The notes under the pieces: model-generated
The model's database searches: none
Told to the model about the DNA's origin: nothing
Seen by the model: the letters and a program-made list of their open reading frames with translations, nothing else
Shown here: piece after piece, positions 58,913 through 64,000 of the stretch
Layout of the letters: each line of letters starts with the position of its first letter
How positions within the stretch are numbered: the stretch's first letter is position 1
Position numbers and translations under genes: made by a program
Assembly (NCBI RefSeq): GCF_005153485.1
Contig: NZ_CP039740.1
Coordinates: 1,367,001-1,431,000 of the forward strand
DNA from: Pseudolabrys sp. FHR47
Lineage (GTDB): Bacteria > Pseudomonadota > Alphaproteobacteria > Rhizobiales > Xanthobacteraceae
Length of the DNA stretch: 64,000 bases
Direction: 5' to 3'

Positions 58913-60481
58913 ATGACATTCCGCACGACGAGCCTCGCCGCCGCGCTGTTAATGGCGGCCGCTTCGGCCGCATTCGCCACCGACTACAGCACCGTGCTCG
59001 CGCCGATGAAGCCGGGCGCACCGCTCGCGCATCCGATCGCGACCAAAGACATCGCGCCGCCGCCATTCTCGCTGATCGCCGATCGTCCGGTGAAGCCGGC
59101 TTATGTGCCCGGCCTGCCGGGCTTGCCGCAGGCGCGCGGCTTCAAGGACGATTTCGGCCTCAACCGTCCGCCGAAATTCGACTCCGTCTTCATCCGCAAG
59201 AGTCGCGTCGAAAACGGTGAGGTCATCATCCCGCCGGGCGGTCTCTATTATCTCGAGGACACGATGGGCGGCGAGGTCGCACTGCGCGGCGAAACCGTTC
59301 CGGTGCTCGGCCGCACGCCGACCTATATCGACTACGACATGAGCATCGTGGTGAAGGAGAACGTCACTATCCCCGCCGGGCAAAGTGTTGTCGTCGGTGG
59401 CACCGTCTACCATTATTACGCGACGGTCGGTCACAACAAGACCGCCAACCACGCGCTCCACGTCAAGACGATCGCCGGCACGGATTGGGAGTGGGCCTTC
59501 GGTTCACCGATGCTGTCGGCCAATCAACCGGGCTGGGGCATCGGCAGCAAGTTCATCCAGCTCTACAATCAGGGCCAGGCGCGCGAAGTCTCGCCGCAGA
59601 AGCTGGTGTTCGACTGGATTTCCGGCGTGCGCATGGACCGCCTGCTGCTCGCCGACGAGAAGCTGTTCGCCGGTCTCGCCGGTGCAGGCGATGAATGGAA
59701 GTCCGGCAATCGGACCATCCGCGTCGCCGAACTCAACGCCGAAGCCGGCACCGTTCGTATCGAGGTCATCGAAGGCGGCAATGTCGTGCTCAACCGCACC
59801 ATCGGTCCGGTCAACAACGACTTGCTGATCGAGGACACAGGCGCGCGCAAGGCGCTGATGTTCGAGTACGGCGATATCGCCGGCTTCCTGTCGCCGTGGC
59901 CGGAACCGTTCAAGGACGGCAAGGCCAATCTCAAGATCTACGCCAAGGCCTTCAGCCTGAACTACGGCGCCGATTATGCAGGCGACCCGCGCTTTGCGGT
60001 CTATCCGGTCGGCTGCCCGACCGGACACAATTTCGGTTTCATGCTGGTCAACAAGGAAGAGATCAGGCTGAAGTCCGGCGGCTCGTTCAACGGGCCGGAA
60101 GGCTACTTCAAAGTCGTGATCGATAATGCCGAAGGCGGTGAAGTGCGCGGCTGGCATGTCGAAGACGGCAAGGGCAGCCGCTCGATCAATCTCGGCGGCC
60201 CCGGCGTCGCCAATGTCGATCTGGTGCTCGGCCAGGGCCGCGTCGCCGGCCAGGCTATCCTGAAAGATGTCGGCCGCGGCATGCTCGACCACGTCTATCA
60301 GGCCGCCGCGCGAGCGAGCGGCGCCGAGGTCAAGCCGGTGACTCCCGCGCCAGCGGCGTCGCATGCTCCGCCTGCAGCCGTGGTCGCCGGCCTGTCGCCG
60401 GGCATGCTGGCCGCGCTGGTCGTACTCGTGCTCGGCTTCGCCGCTGTCGGCTACGAGATCGGCCGCCGCCGTTCCGCTTGA
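58913..60481 (+). CDS. Large periplasmic protein with C-terminal membrane anchor, unknown family
   Basis: 522 residues, with a GAGGGGGA ribosome site 12 bases after the previous gene. A signal peptide (1-22, AAFAT) and a C-terminal helix (about 494-514, GMLAALVVLVLGFAAVGYEI, then GRRRSA) place the roughly 470-residue body in the periplasm, tied to the inner membrane. The body is beta-rich with many Gly/Asn/Asp turns (NVTIPAGQSVVVGGTVYHYY, KSGGSFNGPEGYFKVVIDN). Only one Cys is seen (VGCPTGHNFG, near 367). An Ala/Pro linker (about 470-490) precedes the anchor. I do not recognise the family. Confidence 0.8.
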   Translation: MTFRTTSLAAALLMAAASAAFATDYSTVLAPMKPGAPLAHPIATKDIAPPPFSLIADRPVKPAYVPGLPGLPQARGFKDDFGLNRPPKFDSVFIRKSRVENGEVIIPPGGLYYLEDTMGGEVALRGETVPVLGRTPTYIDYDMSIVVKENVTIPAGQSVVVGGTVYHYYATVGHNKTANHALHVKTIAGTDWEWAFGSPMLSANQPGWGIGSKFIQLYNQGQAREVSPQKLVFDWISGVRMDRLLLADEKLFAGLAGAGDEWKSGNRTIRVAELNAEAGTVRIEVIEGGNVVLNRTIGPVNNDLLIEDTGARKALMFEYGDIAGFLSPWPEPFKDGKANLKIYAKAFSLNYGADYAGDPRFAVYPVGCPTGHNFGFMLVNKEEIRLKSGGSFNGPEGYFKVVIDNAEGGEVRGWHVEDGKGSRSINLGGPGVANVDLVLGQGRVAGQAILKDVGRGMLDHVYQAAARASGAEVKPVTPAPAASHAPPAAVVAGLSPGMLAALVVLVLGFAAVGYEIGRRRSA

Positions 60482-60485
60482 GGTG

Positions 60486-62000
60486 ATGATGACGACCGCG
60501 CATCCGCATCCGCCCGACGTTTCCTTCGATGGCGGCGATCTCGATTGCGGCAATGGCCTGCTGCTGCTGATCCGCAAGCATATCGATCCGATGGCACGCG
60601 GGCAGTTGCTGGAGATCCTCTCGACAGAAATCTCGGTCGATGAGGATTTGCCCGCCTGGTGCCGCCTGACCGGCAACGATCTGGTGTCGTTCGTCAAGGA
60701 CGGCAAGCAGCGCAGCTTTCTCATCTGCAAGGGCAGGCTCGACGGACGCGGCCAAAATGTGGAGAAGGCGGAAGCCCGGCCGGCGATCGCTTTGGCTGCG
60801 AGGCCCGCTCCGGCACCGGCCGCGCCGCCGCGTGAGAGGCGCGATGCGTCGCCGATCCCGTCGCTGTCGGTGATGGGCATCGGCAGTTGGCCAAGGCCGC
60901 GCTGGATGGTCGAGACCATGCACGATTACGTCTCGGGCAAACTCGATGAAGCCGCCTTCCACGAGACGGCTAACGATGCCGTGCGTCTTGTGGCGGCGGC
61001 GCAGGATCGCGCTGGCGTCGGCGTGATGACCGACGGCGAACAACGCCGCGACAGTTACGCCAGCTTCGTCGCCACTCGGCTCGACAACACCCAGCTCATC
61101 CCGCTGACCGATCTGTTGCCACTGGTCGATCATCCGGAAGAGTTCGAGCGTGAACTGCGCGCGCTCGACGTGCCGGCCGCCGACGTGCGTCATCCGGCCG
61201 TGTTCGGCCGTATCGGGCGCAGCCGGTCGCTCGCCGCGCATGAATTCGATTTCCTGCGCACACTGACCGGCAAGCCGATCAAGATCGCGCTGCCGGGGCC
61301 GTATCTGCTGACGCGTACCATGTGGATGGAGTGCCTGCAGGAGCGCGCCTATCAGAGCCGCGAGGAAATCGCCGAGGATATCGTCGCCGCCTTGCGGGCC
61401 GAGCTTGCCGAACTGATCGATGCCGGCGTGTCGCTCATCCAGTTCGACGAGCCCGTGCTGTCCGAGGTGGTATTCTCAGGCCCCAAGAGCCGGCCGAGCT
61501 TCATGTGCGGCGCGCTGTCGGAATCGCGCGGCCCCGAGCATGAGCTCGCCTTCGCGCGCGATCTCGTCAACGCCGTGGTCAATGGCATGCCGCGCGAGCG
61601 CATCGCCGTCCATGTCTGCCGCGGCAACTGGACGCCGGACGAATCCGTGGCGCTCGCCGGCAGCTACGCGCCGCTGATCGATACGCTCGGCGCTATGAAG
61701 GTCGGCGCCTATCTGCTGGAGATGTGCACGCCGCGCGCCGGCGAGATGGAGTTGTTGCGCCAATTGCCGGACGACGCCCGCATCGGCGTCGGCGTGGTCA
61801 ATCAGAAATGCGCCCACACCGAGGCCATCGGCGACATCGAAGGCAAGATCAAGGAGGCCGTCGATCTCTTCGGCCGCGAGCGCGTGTTGCTGCATCCCGA
61901 TTGCGGCTTTGCCACTTTCGCCGACAATCCGATCTGCGGCATGGCCTCCGCCGAGGAGAAACTCGCCGCCATTGTCTCTGCGGCAGAGCGCGTGCGCTGA
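60486..62000 (+). CDS. Fusion: TusA-like domain + MetE-type zinc methyltransferase domain
   Basis: 504 residues from ATG 60486 (60489 is also possible). Residues about 13-75 are a TusA-like domain: GGDLDCGNGLLLLIRK with C21 and DEDLPAWCR with C59, matching the first gene of the cluster. An Ala/Pro linker (about 80-118) leads to a MetE C-terminal-type barrel starting SVMGIGSWPRPRWM. All four zinc ligands of MetE are found: H376 and C378 (HVCRGN), E412 (LLEMCTP) and C473 (HPDCGF). The E-to-C spacing of 61 is as in E. coli MetE. The folate-binding N-terminal half of MetE is absent. It probably transfers a methyl group to or from a thiol or persulfide; the substrate is unknown. Confidence 0.88.
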   Translation: MMTTAHPHPPDVSFDGGDLDCGNGLLLLIRKHIDPMARGQLLEILSTEISVDEDLPAWCRLTGNDLVSFVKDGKQRSFLICKGRLDGRGQNVEKAEARPAIALAARPAPAPAAPPRERRDASPIPSLSVMGIGSWPRPRWMVETMHDYVSGKLDEAAFHETANDAVRLVAAAQDRAGVGVMTDGEQRRDSYASFVATRLDNTQLIPLTDLLPLVDHPEEFERELRALDVPAADVRHPAVFGRIGRSRSLAAHEFDFLRTLTGKPIKIALPGPYLLTRTMWMECLQERAYQSREEIAEDIVAALRAELAELIDAGVSLIQFDEPVLSEVVFSGPKSRPSFMCGALSESRGPEHELAFARDLVNAVVNGMPRERIAVHVCRGNWTPDESVALAGSYAPLIDTLGAMKVGAYLLEMCTPRAGEMELLRQLPDDARIGVGVVNQKCAHTEAIGDIEGKIKEAVDLFGRERVLLHPDCGFATFADNPICGMASAEEKLAAIVSAAERVR

Positions 62001-62054
62001 CGGATTTGAAACTGGTGAGGGCCCGGTGATTTCCCACCGGGCCCTCGTCATCAT

Positions 62055-62480
62055 ATCAGGCGGCCTGTAAGCCGGGTTCTGTATGGCCTGCGGATCGCTC
62101 CGCAAACGTGACGGCCATTCATCTGGTACGCCGGTTGCCCGGCGCATCCTGCAACCTACCCGGATGACTGACCTGGACAGGCCTTCCGCCCGAGGGCGGA
62201 AGCGTCATCCCTATTCGGTTTTGCTCCCGGTGAGGTTTGCCGTGCCGCCGTCATTGCTGACGAGCGCGGTGGGCTCTTACTCCACCGTTTCACCCTTACC
62301 TTGCGGCCAATACGCAACGCGGCCGAAGGCGGTCTGTTTTCTGTGGCACTGTCTCTGGAATATGGGCGGTGAAGCCTACATCCCGCCGGACGTTATCCGG
62401 CACCGTTTGTCCATGGAGCCCGGACTTTCCTCCCCGGCCGCCTTTCGGCATTGGCGCGGAGCGGCCGTCCGGCCGACTGA
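62055..62480 (-). ncRNA. rnpB: RNase P RNA, bacterial type A
   Basis: Read on the minus strand, the 5' part has GGGGAGGAAAGTCCGGGCTC (near 62433-62414), the conserved P4 region. The 3' part has AGAACCCGGCTTACAGGCC (near 62084-62064), the complementary conserved end. Other invariant pieces include GGTAAGGGTGAAACGGTG and GAGTAAGAGCCCACC. It is the catalytic RNA that matures tRNA 5' ends. The end points are estimated from the outer helix and may be off by a few bases. No protein-coding frame in this stretch is credible. Confidence 0.93.
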
Positions 62481-62541
62481 CAAGATGAGGAATGGAGATT
62501 GCGGACGGTCGCGTCAAGGCGCGCGCCTGAATGCGGTTAAA

Positions 62542-62584
62542 CAAAAAAATGCCCGGACTGGTCGAGGGGATGACCAGTCCGGGC
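62542..62584 (-). terminator. Rho-independent terminator between the 54-aa gene and rnpB
   Basis: GCCCGGACTGGTC (62551-62563) and GACCAGTCCGGGC (62572-62584) form a 13-base perfect stem with an 8-base loop. On the minus strand it is followed by ATTTTTTTGTTT. It ends the transcript of the small gene at 62694-62858 and isolates rnpB from it. Confidence 0.92.
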
Positions 62585-62693
62585 GGACGCCTTGGGAGGC
62601 AAACTCCACTTAGGCAAGTCAAGCGCGCCGATAGGAGGGGAGGGCGCGCTAGCTCAGCAGTCTCGAGGGAGGTTCAATCCATCGAGAAAAAGT

Positions 62694-62858
62694 TTAGTGC
62701 GCAGCCTGCGGGCGAAGGGCGGTGAAGAGGCGCTTGATCGCTGCCACGAAGTTGTGGGCGCTGGCGCGGATGGTCGCGGCGCGGGCGGCCTGGGCCTGGC
62801 GGACGACGCGATCGATCTGCATGCGGGTCTCGAAGGCGTGGTTGGTCGGCATGGTCAT
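62694..62858 (-). CDS. Small basic protein, unknown function (54 aa)
   Basis: Starts at the ATG 62858, with GGAG exactly six bases upstream; an ATG at 62864 is too close to that site. The product begins MTMPTNHAFETRMQIDRVVR and continues as an Ala/Arg-rich amphipathic helix to ALRPQAAH. No Cys, no signal peptide. A strong terminator lies 110 bases downstream, so it is a self-contained transcription unit. It is divergent from the LysR gene, with about 120 AT-rich bases between them, and may be its target. Confidence 0.65.
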   Translation of the reverse strand: MTMPTNHAFETRMQIDRVVRQAQAARAATIRASAHNFVAAIKRLFTALRPQAAH

Positions 62859-62895
62859 CTTCATCTCCGGCGCAACGGGTTCTGGTGTGTTTCCC

Positions 62896-62912
62896 TATGC
62901 GTTGAATGCATA
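62896..62912. promoter_or_regulatory. LysR-type operator candidate 1
   Basis: Inverted repeat TATGC-N7-GCATA in the AT-rich space between the small gene and the LysR gene. Size and symmetry suit a LysR-family binding site. Confidence 0.45.
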
Positions 62913-62933
62913 ATATTATCTCGTATCCGAATG

Positions 62934-62948
62934 ATAATTCGCTATTAT
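62934..62948. promoter_or_regulatory. LysR-type operator candidate 2
   Basis: Perfect inverted repeat ATAAT-N5-ATTAT, 32 bases before the LysR start codon. It may be an autoregulatory site; it also overlaps likely promoter elements. Confidence 0.45.
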
Positions 62949-62979
62949 GTGCATACATATGTGAACCAATGGAACAGAT

Positions 62980-63903
62980 ATGGACGCCACCTCGGACCTG
63001 CGGGTTTTCGTCCGCGTCATGGATCGCGGTAATTTCTCTCAAGCAGCCAAGGACTTAGGGCTGACGCCCTCGGCCGTGTCGAAGCTGGTGTCGCGGCTCG
63101 AGGACCGGCTTGGCGTCAGGCTTCTGGAAAGGAGCACGCGCCGGCTGGCGCTAACGCCGGAAGGCGAGACCTTTCTCGTGCGAGCCCGCCGAATCGTCGC
63201 CGATATCGAGGAGGCTGAAGCCGAAGTTGCCCGGGTGCGGGGCGCGCCGCGCGGCAAGTTGCGCATCAATTCCGGTACCGCATTCGGCCTACACCAGCTC
63301 ACTTTGGCGCTGCCGGACTTCTTGGCGCGCTATCCCGAGATCGACATCGAACTCTCGATCACCGACCGGCTGGTCGACCTGATCGAGGAGCAGACCGACA
63401 TTGCGGTCCGTTCCGGCCATATCCCGGAAGGGCCGTTCGTCCAACGCAAGCTCGCCGACCTGCAGCGTGTCATCTGCGCGGCGCCGTCCTATCTCAAGCA
63501 ACGCGGCACGCCACAGACCGCCGCCGACCTCCAGGCGCATGACTGCATCGTCGTCGCCGGTCCGGGGCTGAGCCGATGGCCTTTCAAGACGCGCGCCGGC
63601 ATCGATGTCGTTTCCGTGCGGCCGCGGGTCATCACCGACAATGCCGAAGCCGCGTTGCGCATGGCGCTAGAAGGCGGCGGCATCGTGCGGCTGTCCGACG
63701 TTATCGTCGGCGATCCGCTGCAGACGGGCAAATTGGTGCCGCTGCTCACGGCGACGCATCACGTCGAGCCGTTCCCGCTGGCGGCGATTTATCCGACCGG
63801 TCGTAATCGGCTGCCGCGCGTCGCGGTGTTTATCGAATTCCTGCGCGAGCGCTTCGGCCACGCGCCGTGGCGCGTTCCCGAAATTCCGGCGCCACCGGTT
63901 TAG
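62980..63903 (+). CDS. LysR-family transcriptional regulator
   Basis: 307 residues from ATG 62980. The wHTH is at about 1-60 (FVRVMDRGNFSQAAKDLGLT, SAVSKLVSRLEDRLGVRLLE). The effector-binding domain covers about 90-295 (GKLRINSGTAFGLHQL, DIAVRSGHIPEG). The form is that of the AaeR/DmlR-like subgroup with an LRINS strand. The likely target is the divergent small gene and itself. Its stop overlaps the end of a convergent AraC gene by 4 bases. Confidence 0.92.
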   Translation: MDATSDLRVFVRVMDRGNFSQAAKDLGLTPSAVSKLVSRLEDRLGVRLLERSTRRLALTPEGETFLVRARRIVADIEEAEAEVARVRGAPRGKLRINSGTAFGLHQLTLALPDFLARYPEIDIELSITDRLVDLIEEQTDIAVRSGHIPEGPFVQRKLADLQRVICAAPSYLKQRGTPQTAADLQAHDCIVVAGPGLSRWPFKTRAGIDVVSVRPRVITDNAEAALRMALEGGGIVRLSDVIVGDPLQTGKLVPLLTATHHVEPFPLAAIYPTGRNRLPRVAVFIEFLRERFGHAPWRVPEIPAPPV

Positions 63904-64000
63904 GCGGTGCGTTTGCCGATGCGATAATCGCCCGGCGTGACGCCGGTCACGCGGCGGAAGCGCCGGTTGAAGGTCGACAGGTCGTTGAAGCCGCAATCGA
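63900..64000 (-). CDS. AraC-family transcriptional regulator, C-terminal end only
   Basis: The last 32 codons on the minus strand read DCGFNDLSTFNRRFRRVTGV then TPGDYRIGKRTA and stop. This is the second HTH and end of an AraC/XylS DNA-binding domain (CGFxDxSxFxRxFRRxxGxTPxxYR). The rest lies beyond the right edge. It is convergent with the LysR gene; its role cannot be told from this part. Confidence 0.88.
   Translation of the reverse strand, partial: DCGFNDLSTFNRRFRRVTGVTPGDYRIGKRTA

Noticed and set aside
62083..62622. Protein-coding frames on both strands in 62.08-62.62 kb
   Set aside because: The region is the RNase P RNA gene and its surroundings. Invariant RNA motifs explain the sequence, and the frames have no recognisable product.
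62643..62682. tRNA-like sequence (GGGCGCGCTAGCTCAGCAG ... GGTTCAATCC)
   Set aside because: It has a D-arm-like and a T-loop-like piece but they are only about 15 bases apart, with no anticodon arm and no matching acceptor end. At most a remnant; chance is likely.

Overview
The window looks like the chromosome of a GC-rich alphaproteobacterium of the order Hyphomicrobiales (Rhizobiales), close to the Bradyrhizobium/Xanthobacteraceae group. This is inferred from lineage-typical small families (DUF2093, DUF4170, DUF6101, DUF3309), the gene order ribF-ileS-lspA-M16-M16-pgi, endonuclease-type MutL without MutH, and several dispersed palindromic repeats. No prophage, insertion sequence, CRISPR array or tRNA gene was recognised. 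Most of the window is ordinary core genome; the accessory parts are about 21.3-23.7 kb, 37-40.8 kb, 43.4-50.8 kb and 53.4-62 kb.

Layout. 0-5.5 kb: a GT39 membrane glycosyltransferase cut by the left edge, a membrane EAL protein, a HAD phosphatase, a UxaA-type dehydratase and a CheY-like regulator. 5.7-18.5 kb: ribF, ileS (with an internal block of foreign codon usage), a GIY-YIG nuclease bracketed by repeats, lspA, an M16 protease pair, pgi, arfB and mutL. 18.6-27.2 kb: rsmD, rluB, tadA, a predicted haloacetate (fluoroacetate) dehalogenase with a phosphotransferase, purD and xseA. 27.3-35.6 kb: a ZnuD-like TonB receptor with a Zur-like palindrome, then an envelope block (lpxK, waaA, a DUF374 acyltransferase, cysQ-like, pmbA). 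37-40.7 kb: a TetR regulator with two perfect operators facing an EmrAB-type efflux pump. 40.8-43.3 kb: ubiT-ubiU-ubiV for oxygen-independent ubiquinone synthesis, behind an FNR/FixK box. 43.4-50.8 kb: a fused hydantoinase/5-oxoprolinase facing a winged-helix regulator and a TRAP transporter. 51-53.2 kb: DUF3309 and a proline-rich OmpA protein.

53.4-62.0 kb is the most unusual part. Three signalling genes (a HisKA-REC-adenylate cyclase, a PAS hybrid kinase and a single-domain receiver) are followed on the same strand by a compact five-gene cluster: a TusA-like protein, a DsrE-like protein, a membrane protein with an intramembrane CxxC, a large periplasmic membrane-anchored protein of unknown family, and a fusion of a second TusA-like domain to the zinc-binding catalytic half of cobalamin-independent methionine synthase. 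This reads as an undescribed sulfur-relay/methyl-transfer system. The window closes with the RNase P RNA gene, a 54-residue small protein, a LysR regulator and the end of an AraC regulator.

All functions are inferred from sequence by eye. No database search was run, and start sites are best judgements.
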